Positions 43,092 through 50,906 of a DNA stretch of 64,000 nucleotides are shown here, in pieces (position 1 is the stretch's first letter; every line of letters begins with the position of its first letter). The notes under the pieces were generated by a model. That model was given only the letters and a program-made list of their open reading frames with translations. It did no database searches and had not been told where the DNA came from. The stretch lies in assembly GCA_945952025.1 (NCBI GenBank), contig CAMFGW010000013.1, forward strand, positions 1-64,000, given 5' to 3'. The stretch comes from an uncultured Paracoccaceae bacterium. GTDB taxonomy: Bacteria; Pseudomonadota; Alphaproteobacteria; Rhodobacterales; Rhodobacteraceae. The position numbers and the translations under genes are program-made.

Positions 43092-45212
43092 TCAGCCGCG
43101 GGCGATACGCGGGCGGCCCTGCGCCGTGACCGTCAGCTGCGCCTCAAGGAACATGGGCTGGCCCTCGATCTCGACCTCGGTCAGGTCGCGGGCGACCGAC
43201 AGGCGCACCTCGGCGACGCCTGCCGCCTCGGCGCGGGCCAGGGCTTCGGTGCGCAGCGCCGCCTCGAGCGTCGCGACGGCACTCGCGCTGTCGGCAAAGC
43301 TTTGCGGACCGCTGTCCAGGTGCGCCGTAAACCGGCCGGGACCGGGCGAAGTCACGCTGCCCGTCACCCGCATCGACACCTGCCCGACGACCGCGCCGAT
43401 CGCATTGGCGACACCGGCATGGGCGGGCAGCACCATCCGCGTGCCGAGCCGGGAGCCAAGCGGCGGATAGTAGCTAGGCGCCGAAGCGCCAAGCCCGATC
43501 ACCGGCACGCCAAGCGACAGCGAAAGGCGCAAGATGCAGCTGTGCCGCTCGAGCGCCGCGACCGTCATCGGATGCCGCGCCAGGACCTCGGCACTGTCGC
43601 GCCCCCAATCGCGCGGCGTTTGCAGCGGGGCGGCGACCGGCTCAAGGTCCGGCGAGGGCGCGGTCAGGACGTCTGGCCGGTCGATCAGCGGCGACGGCCC
43701 CAGCGACGGCCCGGCGCCGCGCCGGTCTTCGTCGAACGCGGCCTCCAGAAGGCAATCGACCGTCTGATCCTCGAGCTGCGCGATGATGCGCGCCGCCAGA
43801 TCGGCAGGCGAGGGCGCCAGCCGGTCGCCCCGGCCATTCCGCCGCCGCGCCATCAGCGTCAGGGCTTTCAGCGCCGCCGCGCCGTCCCAGCTGTCGAGCC
43901 GGCCCAGGACATGGCTCGCGTCCGACGGCGTGACGCCGGAAATCATCGCAGCCCCCCGCGAGACGAGCTTCATGAGCGCCGGTATTTCCAGCCGCGTCCG
44001 CAAGGCCTGGCCAAGCCGGATCGGCCCGTTCGCCAGCCGCTCGGCCACCGCCACCTCGCGCGGGCCAAGGCCGGGGGGCGGTGCATCGGACCAGAGCGGC
44101 AGGACGAAGCGGCCGTCATGTTCGCCCGGAGCGTCGAGCGTCAGCCAGTCATCGAACGCGCGATGGACCAGCTCGCCATGATCGCGCGCCAGAAGCGAGA
44201 TCGGCATCAGCCGCCGCGGGCCAAGCCGCAGGCGGGTGTCGAGCCCCTCGACCACATGCGCCTCGCTGTCGCCGCCAAGGCCGGTAGTGCGCATCGCCAC
44301 CGCCTCGACCATGGTCCGCAGGCCCCCGACCTGCGCGCCCTGCGGGTCGATCGCGGGGCGGCCGTCGCGCAGAAGGCACACGTCCGTCGTCGTGCCGCCG
44401 ATGTCGCTGACAAGCGCGTCCGTCTCGCCCGTCAGCCAGCTGGCCCCGGCGACCGAAGCGGCCGGGCCGGACAGGATGGTCTCGATCGGCCGCTCGCGGG
44501 CCAGCGCCGCGGACACCAGCGCCCCGTCGCCCCGCACCACCATCAGGGGCGCGTCGATGCCGCGCGCCACCATATGCCGCTCGCAAGCCGTGATCAGCCG
44601 GTCGAGCATGCCGATGAGCCGCGCATTCAGGACCGCCGTCAGCGCCCGGCGCGGGCCGTTGAGCCCCGCCGACAGCTCGTGCGAACAGGTCACCGGCAGC
44701 CCGGTCGTCCGCCGGATCAGGTCGCGCACCGCGTTTTCATGCGCCGGATTGCGGGTCGCAAAGGCGCTCGCGACGGCAAAGCCCGTGACCTCGGACCCAA
44801 GCCGCGCAACCTCGGCACCGATCAGGTCCAGGTCGAGCGGCCTGGCCTCGTTGCCCGCGTGGGTGTGGCCCCCGGCAGCCAGCACCGCCGGGTCGCCCTT
44901 CAATGCCTCGGCCAGACCCGCACGTTGCAATTCCGCCGGCTCGAACCCGATGAAGATCAGTGCGACACGGCCGCCCTGGCCCTCGACCAGCGCGTTGGTT
45001 GCAAGCGTCGTCGACAGGGACACCAGCGCGACCTCGGAGGCGGCGATTCCGGCCTCGGCCAGCGTGGCGTCGATCGCCCCCCCGACGCCGATCGACAGGT
45101 CGGGCCGGCTGGTCAGCGCCTTGGCCGAGGCCACGACCTGGTCGCGCTCTTCGTCCAGAAGGGCTGCGTCGGTATAGGTGCCCCCGGTGTCGATCCCCAG
45201 AAGATATGCCAT
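43092..45212 (-). CDS. Hydantoinase/oxoprolinase family protein, HyuA-like
   Basis: 706 aa. ATP-dependent hydrolase A subunit fold: LLGIDTGGTYTDAALLD is the N-terminal HydA/ASKHA nucleotide motif, STTLATNALVEG and SGPAASVAGASWL are conserved, and SDIGGTTTDVCLL is the second phosphate loop. The C-terminal portion has SASAPSYYP-like (GASAPSYYPPLG) and HAGVANAIGAVVGQV. HyuA normally needs HyuB, which is not encoded anywhere in the window, so either the partner is elsewhere or the protein works alone. It is the last gene of the operon with a GMC oxidoreductase and a HIBADH-type gene. Confidence 0.88.
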   Translation of the reverse strand: MAYLLGIDTGGTYTDAALLDEERDQVVASAKALTSRPDLSIGVGGAIDATLAEAGIAASEVALVSLSTTLATNALVEGQGGRVALIFIGFEPAELQRAGLAEALKGDPAVLAAGGHTHAGNEARPLDLDLIGAEVARLGSEVTGFAVASAFATRNPAHENAVRDLIRRTTGLPVTCSHELSAGLNGPRRALTAVLNARLIGMLDRLITACERHMVARGIDAPLMVVRGDGALVSAALARERPIETILSGPAASVAGASWLTGETDALVSDIGGTTTDVCLLRDGRPAIDPQGAQVGGLRTMVEAVAMRTTGLGGDSEAHVVEGLDTRLRLGPRRLMPISLLARDHGELVHRAFDDWLTLDAPGEHDGRFVLPLWSDAPPPGLGPREVAVAERLANGPIRLGQALRTRLEIPALMKLVSRGAAMISGVTPSDASHVLGRLDSWDGAAALKALTLMARRRNGRGDRLAPSPADLAARIIAQLEDQTVDCLLEAAFDEDRRGAGPSLGPSPLIDRPDVLTAPSPDLEPVAAPLQTPRDWGRDSAEVLARHPMTVAALERHSCILRLSLSLGVPVIGLGASAPSYYPPLGSRLGTRMVLPAHAGVANAIGAVVGQVSMRVTGSVTSPGPGRFTAHLDSGPQSFADSASAVATLEAALRTEALARAEAAGVAEVRLSVARDLTEVEIEGQPMFLEAQLTVTAQGRPRIARG

Positions 45213-45248
45213 GCGGTTGGTCCTTCGCTTGTCTGTCCGGGGACGCCC

Positions 45249-46865
45249 TCAACCGCCCAGAATGCGCGCGGCGCCCATCCAGCCGACCAGGATGGACGGG
45301 GCATTGGTATTGCCGCCAATGAGCGTTGGAAAGACCGAAGCATCGCAGACCCTGAGGCCGTCGACCCCGTGGACGCGAAGATCGGCGCCCACCACCGACG
45401 TGGCCGGTTCGGGCCCCATGCGCGCGGTGCAGGACGGGTGGTAGACGGTGCCCGAGCGGGCGCGGAAATCGGCGATGAGCGCGTCGTCGTCCGTGACCTC
45501 CGGCCCCGGCCGCAACTCTTCGGCGATCAGGCCCGCGATCGGCTCGGCGGCCGCGATCCGGCGCAGCATCTTCACGGCCGCCAGCATCTCGGCCACGTCA
45601 TGGTCGGTCGAATAGGCGTTGGCGATGATCCGGGGGTGCGCGAACGGGTCGGCTGACGCAAGCTCGATCCGCCCCCGGCTGGTCGGGCGGCAGTTCGACA
45701 GGCCGATCGACAGGCCGGAAAACGGGTCGGGCGTCAGAAGCGGCCGCTCGCCGGGTCGGGGCAGCAGGGTCGAGAAGGCCTGGAAGTAAAGCTGCATGTT
45801 CGGGCGCGGCAGGTCCGGGTCGGTGCGGAAGAACCCCCCGGCATGGTTGATCGACTTCGCCAGCGGCCCGCGCCCGCCCAGGAAGTAGTTCAGCCCCGCC
45901 CAGGCCTTGCCCCACCAGGGCCGCAGGATGTCGTTGTAGGTCGGCACCTTCATCCGCCAGGTGTAGTTGATGCCCTGATGGTCGTTCAGGTGCGCGCCGA
46001 CATTGGGATTGTGGTTCAGAACCGGCAGGCCCAGCGCCGACAGCGCCGCCCCGTCGCCGATCCCCGACAGCATCAGAAGCTGGGGGCTGTTGATCGCGCC
46101 GCCGGCCAGGATGACCTCGCCCTTCGCGTTCGCGACCAGCTCGCGCCCCCCCTGCCGGTAGGCCACGCCGACCGCCCGCCCGTCCCTGAACAGGACGCGC
46201 GAGACCTGGGCATGGGTCTCGACCTTCAGGTTTGGCCGTCCCATCGCCGGACGCAGGAAGGCGCGGGCCGTCGAATTGCGCCGCGCGCCCTTGATCGTCA
46301 TCTGGTAGATGCCGACGCCTTCCTGTTCGGCGCCGTTGAAATCCGGGTTGCGCGGCAGGCCCGCCGCCTCGGCCGAGGCGAGGTAGCTTTCGACCAGCGG
46401 ATGCAGGTCGCGGCGGTTGGCGGAGATGAAAAGGGGGCCGCCCTGCCCGCGCCAATCGTCAGCGCCGGCCTCGTTATCCTCGATCGCGCGATAGGCGGCG
46501 CGCGCCTCTGCCGCGCCCCAACCGGGGTTTCCGGCCGCTTCCCAGTCGTCATAGTCGCTGTCATGGCCCCGGATCCAGACCATCGCATTGATCGACGACG
46601 AGCCGCCCAGAAGCTTGCCGCGCGGCCAGTGGTCGACGTTGCCCGCAAGCCCCGGATCAGGCTCCGTGCGGTAAAGCCAGTTGACGGCGGGGTTGTAGAA
46701 CAGCTTGCCATAGCCCAGCGGGAGCTGGACGTAGAACCGCCGGTCCGTCCCCCCGGCCTCCAGCAGCAGGACCCGGTTGCGGCCGTTTTCGCTCAGCCGG
46801 TTGGCCAGGACACAACCCGCCGAACCGGCCCCAACGATGATATAGTCCCAATCCCCCTCCGCCAC
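45249..46865 (-). CDS. GMC-family FAD oxidoreductase (choline dehydrogenase-like)
   Basis: 538 aa. FAD-binding VGAGSAGCVLANRLSENG at the N-terminus, GGSSSINAMVWIRGH (the GMC signature), GAINSPQLLMLSGIG, and the C-terminal active site with VYHPSCTARMG (His) and GGNTNAPSILVG (Asn), as in choline dehydrogenase. Oxidises a primary alcohol to an aldehyde. The neighbouring dehydrogenase and hydantoinase and the aldehyde dehydrogenase of the adjacent operon suggest an alcohol-aldehyde-acid chain, but choline itself is not proved. It starts 9 bp after the HIBADH-type gene. Confidence 0.92.
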   Translation of the reverse strand: MAEGDWDYIIVGAGSAGCVLANRLSENGRNRVLLLEAGGTDRRFYVQLPLGYGKLFYNPAVNWLYRTEPDPGLAGNVDHWPRGKLLGGSSSINAMVWIRGHDSDYDDWEAAGNPGWGAAEARAAYRAIEDNEAGADDWRGQGGPLFISANRRDLHPLVESYLASAEAAGLPRNPDFNGAEQEGVGIYQMTIKGARRNSTARAFLRPAMGRPNLKVETHAQVSRVLFRDGRAVGVAYRQGGRELVANAKGEVILAGGAINSPQLLMLSGIGDGAALSALGLPVLNHNPNVGAHLNDHQGINYTWRMKVPTYNDILRPWWGKAWAGLNYFLGGRGPLAKSINHAGGFFRTDPDLPRPNMQLYFQAFSTLLPRPGERPLLTPDPFSGLSIGLSNCRPTSRGRIELASADPFAHPRIIANAYSTDHDVAEMLAAVKMLRRIAAAEPIAGLIAEELRPGPEVTDDDALIADFRARSGTVYHPSCTARMGPEPATSVVGADLRVHGVDGLRVCDASVFPTLIGGNTNAPSILVGWMGAARILGG

Positions 46866-46874
46866 CCGCGCCCC

Positions 46875-47774
46875 CTATTCGAGCCGGGCCGGAAAGCCCG
46901 GCGCGCGCAGGTCGGTCGACAGAAGATCCTCGAGCAGCTTGGCGATCATCGGCGACTGCGCCTGCCCGCCATAGGCCGCCCGCGCCGCGACATAGGTCTG
47001 TTCGGTCGCCGCCGCCAGGTCGAGCGGCACGCCGAATTCGCGCCCGAAGCCCAGCGCAAAGCCCAGGTCCTTCAGCGCCAGGTCGACCGAAAAGGCCACG
47101 TCATAGCTGCCGTTCAGGATCAGCGCGCCTTCGGTTTCATGCACGAAGGAATTGCCGGACGAGGCCTGGATCGCCCGCCACGACTGGCCCAGGTCGAGCC
47201 CCCCGCGCCGGGCGAGCATCAGCGCTTCGGACGTGGCTTTCAGGTGGATGAAGGCCAGCATGTTGGTGATGACCTTGATGATCGCTGCCGACCCGAGCGG
47301 CCCCATGTGGAAATGCCGGTTGCCCATCGCCTCGATCGCGGCGCGGTGCCGCTCGACCAGCGCGGGATCGCCGCCGGTCAGGACCGTGATCTCGCCCCGC
47401 GCCGCCAGATGCACGCCGCCCGTCACCGGGCTTTCAAGCATCTGGACCCCGGCCGCCCCGGCCAGCGCGCCCAGCCGCACGACATCGTCGCGCCCGAGGG
47501 TCGAGTTTTCGATCCATGTCGCCCCCGGCTTCATCGCCGGCAGGATCTGCCGCAGGACCAGTTCGGACACGGCGGGCGAGGGCAGGCAGGTCGCGACATG
47601 GTCGACCTGCGCCGCCAGGTCGGCCGAGCTGTCGGCCCATTCCGCGCCTTGGGCGATCAGCCGGTCGGCAAGCCGGCGGTCCTTGTCATGGACGACGACG
47701 GGCAATCCCGCCCGCAACAGAGAGGCGGCCAGATGGCCGCCCAGATTGCCGAGCCCGATATAGCCGTAACGCAT
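46875..47774 (-). CDS. NAD(P)-dependent beta-hydroxyacid dehydrogenase (3-hydroxyisobutyrate dehydrogenase family)
   Basis: 299 aa. Rossmann motif YGYIGLGNLGGHLAASLL, then the substrate-binding LESPVTGGVHLAARG, GPLGSAAIIKVITNM with the catalytic Lys, and the C-terminal helical domain. HIBADH-family enzymes oxidise 3-hydroxyacids or reduce aldehydes such as tartronate or succinate semialdehyde. First gene of the second operon of the cluster, 62 bp after ALDH, behind a strong terminator, so it needs its own promoter or read-through. Substrate not identifiable from sequence. Confidence 0.9.
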   Translation of the reverse strand: MRYGYIGLGNLGGHLAASLLRAGLPVVVHDKDRRLADRLIAQGAEWADSSADLAAQVDHVATCLPSPAVSELVLRQILPAMKPGATWIENSTLGRDDVVRLGALAGAAGVQMLESPVTGGVHLAARGEITVLTGGDPALVERHRAAIEAMGNRHFHMGPLGSAAIIKVITNMLAFIHLKATSEALMLARRGGLDLGQSWRAIQASSGNSFVHETEGALILNGSYDVAFSVDLALKDLGFALGFGREFGVPLDLAAATEQTYVAARAAYGGQAQSPMIAKLLEDLLSTDLRAPGFPARLE

Positions 47775-47790
47775 GACGTCCCCGGAACTG

Positions 47791-47824
47791 AAAAAAGCCG
47801 CCCCCGGGATCAGCCGGGGGCGGC
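47791..47824 (-). terminator. Intrinsic terminator after ALDH
   Basis: On the minus strand GCCGCCCCCGG (47824-47814), loop CTGATC, CCGGGGGCGGC (47807-47797), then six T (47796-47791). A perfect 11-bp stem. It separates the DMGDH-MttB-ALDH operon from the HIBADH-GMC-HyuA operon. Confidence 0.94.
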
Positions 47825-47836
47825 CCGAAGCGCGCC

Positions 47837-49270
47837 TCAGGCCTCGCCGTAGCCGACGATGCCCTTGACCTCGCAGAAGTCATGGATGCCCCAGTCGGCA
47901 TATTCGCGACCGTTGCCCGACTGCTTGTAGCCGCCGAAGGGCGCGAACGTGTCCCAGGCCGGATAGTTCAGGTTGATGGTCCCGGCGCGCAGGCGGCGGG
48001 CGACCGGAATCGCATCCTCGACCGGGCCGGAGATATAGGCCGCAAGCCCGTAGGGCGTGTCGTTCGCCTGGGCCACCGCCTCGTCGATCGTGTCATAGGG
48101 GATGATCGACAGGACCGGCCCGAAGATTTCCTCGCGCGCGATGGTCATCTGGTTGGTGACATTGCCAAAAACCGTCGGCCGCACATACCAGCCCCGGTTG
48201 ACGCCCGTCGGCCGCCCGACGCCGCCGGTGACGACCGTGGCGCCCTCGTCGATGCCCTTCTGGATCAGGCCCTGCACCTTGTCGAACTGGGTCTTGGACA
48301 CCAGCGGCCCCATCGTGGTGCCCACGTCCTGCGTGTCGCCCACGACGACCGCATCCGCGACCTCTTTCGCGATGACGAAGGCGCGGTCCTGCGCCTCGCG
48401 CGGGACGAACATCCGGGTCGGCGCGTCACAGGACTGGCCCGTGTTGCCAAAGCAGCCCTCGACCCCGCCGCGCACCGCCGCATCCATGTCGGCCGAACGC
48501 AGGATGATGTTCGGCGACTTGCCGCCCAGCTCTTGCGCCACGCGCTTCACCGTCGGCGCGGCCGAGGCGGCGATCGCGGTGCCCGCGCGCGTCGAGCCGG
48601 TGAAGGACACCATGTCGACCTCGGGGTGGCTCGTCATGCGGGCGCCGACATCGGGGCCGGTGCCCTGGATCATGTTGAAGACACCCGGCGGCACGCCCGC
48701 CTCGTGGCAGACCTGGGCGAAAAGCGTGCCCGACATGGGCGCGATTTCCGACGGCTTCAGCACCATGGTGCAACCGGCGACCAGCGCGGGCGCCACCTTG
48801 CAGGCGATCTGGTTCATCGGCCAGTTCCACGGCGTGATCAGCGCGCAGACCCCGATCCCCTCATGCACGATACGGGTCGAGCCGCGGGAAGATTCCCAGG
48901 CGAACTCTTCGGCCGCCTTGATCGTCGCCTCGATATGGACCTGACCGGCCCAGGCCTGCGCGCCCCGCGCCCATTCGATCGGCGCGCCCATTTCGGTCGA
49001 CATGACCTGGGCGAACTCCTCGTACTTGTCGTTATAGACCTCGAGCACGCGCTTCAGCAGCGCGATGCGCTTGGCGACCGGCACGACCGTCCAGGCCCCG
49101 AAGGCCGCGCGCGCCGCCGCGATGGCGCGGTCCGCGTCCTCGGAATTGCCGAGCGCCACCTCGGCCACGATTTCCTCGGTCGCCGGATTCTCGACCCCAA
49201 GCCGCTTTTGCGAAATCGGATCGACCCAGGCGCCGTTGATGTAGAACTTGAGCATATTGGCCGGGATCAT
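47837..49270 (-). CDS. NAD-dependent aldehyde dehydrogenase
   Basis: 477 aa. ALDH-superfamily. PWNWPMNQIACKVAPALVAGCTMVLKPSE is the cofactor region, VAQELGGKSPNIIL has the general-base Glu, and NTGQSCDAPTRMF the catalytic Cys. FTGSTRAGTAIAASA is the nucleotide-binding motif. Probably oxidises an aldehyde from the DMGDH/MttB pathway or betaine-type aldehyde. The start codon at 49270 is 7 bp after the mttB-like stop; an ATG at 49255 is possible. Strong terminator follows. Confidence 0.93.
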   Translation of the reverse strand: MIPANMLKFYINGAWVDPISQKRLGVENPATEEIVAEVALGNSEDADRAIAAARAAFGAWTVVPVAKRIALLKRVLEVYNDKYEEFAQVMSTEMGAPIEWARGAQAWAGQVHIEATIKAAEEFAWESSRGSTRIVHEGIGVCALITPWNWPMNQIACKVAPALVAGCTMVLKPSEIAPMSGTLFAQVCHEAGVPPGVFNMIQGTGPDVGARMTSHPEVDMVSFTGSTRAGTAIAASAAPTVKRVAQELGGKSPNIILRSADMDAAVRGGVEGCFGNTGQSCDAPTRMFVPREAQDRAFVIAKEVADAVVVGDTQDVGTTMGPLVSKTQFDKVQGLIQKGIDEGATVVTGGVGRPTGVNRGWYVRPTVFGNVTNQMTIAREEIFGPVLSIIPYDTIDEAVAQANDTPYGLAAYISGPVEDAIPVARRLRAGTINLNYPAWDTFAPFGGYKQSGNGREYADWGIHDFCEVKGIVGYGEA

Positions 49271-49277
49271 GGTGCCC

Positions 49278-50831
49278 TCACTTGAAGTGGATGTTGTAGG
49301 CCGCGCGGATAGCCCGGTCGACCTGCGGGTCGATCACACTACCAGCCTTGGCCAATATCTCATTCTTGCGGGCAATCGCGGCGTCAAGCAACAGGGGTTT
49401 GCCAGCCTCGTTCCACTCCTTCGGGCTCATCCGGTTGCCAACGGCGGGGTAGATATATTCCGTCTGCATCAGCGCGAGCGTCTGTTCGGACCCCAGGTAG
49501 TGTCCCGGGCCGCCCAGGCAGACCGCCTTCATCGCCTCGATCGAGGTCTTGTCGGGCGTCACCTCGATCCCGCGCACAAGCCGCATGGCCTGGCCCAGAA
49601 GGTCATCGCCCAGTACCAGGCTTTCCATGCAGAAGCCCAGAAGCGAGGCATGCATCCCCACCGCCTCGTAGCACATGTTCAGCCCGGCCAGCCCCGCGAG
49701 CGCGTTGGTGATGCCCTGTTCCCAGCCGGCCTGCATATCGGGAAGCTTCGAGTCAGAGATGCCCGAAGCGGCACCACCCGGCAGGTCGTAAAAGCGGTGC
49801 ATCTGCGCGCAGCCGGCGGTCAGCAGCGCCTGTTCGGCGCTGCCCCCGGACATGGCGCCGGTGCGCAGGTCCGAAACGAAGGGCCAGGTGCCGAAGATCG
49901 CCGGCGCCCCCTTCTTGATCGCATTCACATAGACGACGCCCGCCAGGCATTCCGCTACCGCCTGCACGATGGTCAGCGCGATCGGCGCGGGCGCCGTCGC
50001 CCCGGCCTGCCCCGCGCTCAGAAGAAGCATCGGCATGCCGCGCCGGATGCAATCCTCCATCGTGATGCAGCTTTCCTCGGCGAATTTCATCGGCGGCACG
50101 ACGAAACAGTTCGAGTTCGACACGAAGGGCCGTTCCAGCCATTTCTCTTCGCCGCCCGCGACGGTGTAGAGCATGTCGAAGCAGGCCGAGACGTGCGATG
50201 GGTCGCTGAACGAGGTACCGACATGCTTCCGCGTGCCCGACAGGCAGGCGTAAAGCGTGTTCAGGTCCATGTCCTTGTTGTCCACCACGTCGCGGCAGAC
50301 CATCGTGCGCTGGTAGAAGTGGATATTGTCCAGATGCTCGACCAGCCGGGCCGCGTCATACAGGTCCTGCGCCGTCGATTCGCGGTAGTCGAGCGTCACC
50401 GGATCGACGATATGCACCGCAGCGCCCGCCGTCCCGTAATGGACGTTGGTGCCCGTCAGGTGCAGGTCGTGCTTCGGATCGCGCGCATGAAGCGTGATGT
50501 TGCGCGCCGCGACCGCGAGCATGTCCTCGACCAGCGCGCGCGGGAAACGGATGCGCCCGTCGTCGCCCTGGATCGCCCCTGCCTCGGTCAGAAGCTTGAC
50601 CCCGGACGGCGGCGCCTGCGACAGGCCGATCTGTTCCAGTGCATCAAGCGCTGCGGCATGGATCGTCTGCACGTTCGCCTCGGTCAGGGGCTTGTATTGG
50701 CCACCCGGCATTCCGGCACGCACGGGGCGCAGGTTGTCCGCCAGGGGTGCCGCCCGCGCCGCCCGGCGCGCCTCGCGTCCACCCGCCCTTGCCGCGCGGC
50801 GGGGTTCGCAGTTCAGAAGCTCTTCAGACAT
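49278..50831 (-). CDS. Trimethylamine methyltransferase (MttB) family protein, non-pyrrolysine type
   Basis: 517 aa. MttB superfamily with RFPRALVEDMLAVAARNITLHARDP, VHYGTAGAAVHIVDP, FVSNSNCFVVPPMKFAEESC and the C-terminal GGPGHYLGSEQTLALMQTEYIYP motif. There is no in-frame TAG, so no pyrrolysine. Characterised non-Pyl members demethylate quaternary amines (glycine betaine, proline betaine, carnitine) by transferring a methyl group to a corrinoid protein. No corrinoid-binding protein is encoded in this window, which is unusual. ATG 50831 has a ribosome site (AAAGGG); the longer frame starts in the upstream leader. Between DMGDH-like and ALDH in one operon. Confidence 0.92.
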   Translation of the reverse strand: MSEELLNCEPRRAARAGGREARRAARAAPLADNLRPVRAGMPGGQYKPLTEANVQTIHAAALDALEQIGLSQAPPSGVKLLTEAGAIQGDDGRIRFPRALVEDMLAVAARNITLHARDPKHDLHLTGTNVHYGTAGAAVHIVDPVTLDYRESTAQDLYDAARLVEHLDNIHFYQRTMVCRDVVDNKDMDLNTLYACLSGTRKHVGTSFSDPSHVSACFDMLYTVAGGEEKWLERPFVSNSNCFVVPPMKFAEESCITMEDCIRRGMPMLLLSAGQAGATAPAPIALTIVQAVAECLAGVVYVNAIKKGAPAIFGTWPFVSDLRTGAMSGGSAEQALLTAGCAQMHRFYDLPGGAASGISDSKLPDMQAGWEQGITNALAGLAGLNMCYEAVGMHASLLGFCMESLVLGDDLLGQAMRLVRGIEVTPDKTSIEAMKAVCLGGPGHYLGSEQTLALMQTEYIYPAVGNRMSPKEWNEAGKPLLLDAAIARKNEILAKAGSVIDPQVDRAIRAAYNIHFK

Positions 50832-50906
50832 GGCCTGAGCCCTTTCTTCGCAATCCGAGAATGTCATCGGGGGACCGCCGGCCCCCCTTGGGGCAGATGC
50901 GCCCCT

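Noticed and set aside
49278-50831. Pyrrolysine-dependent trimethylamine methyltransferase
   Set aside because: The frame has no in-frame TAG and no pyl genes are near, so it is the non-pyrrolysine group.
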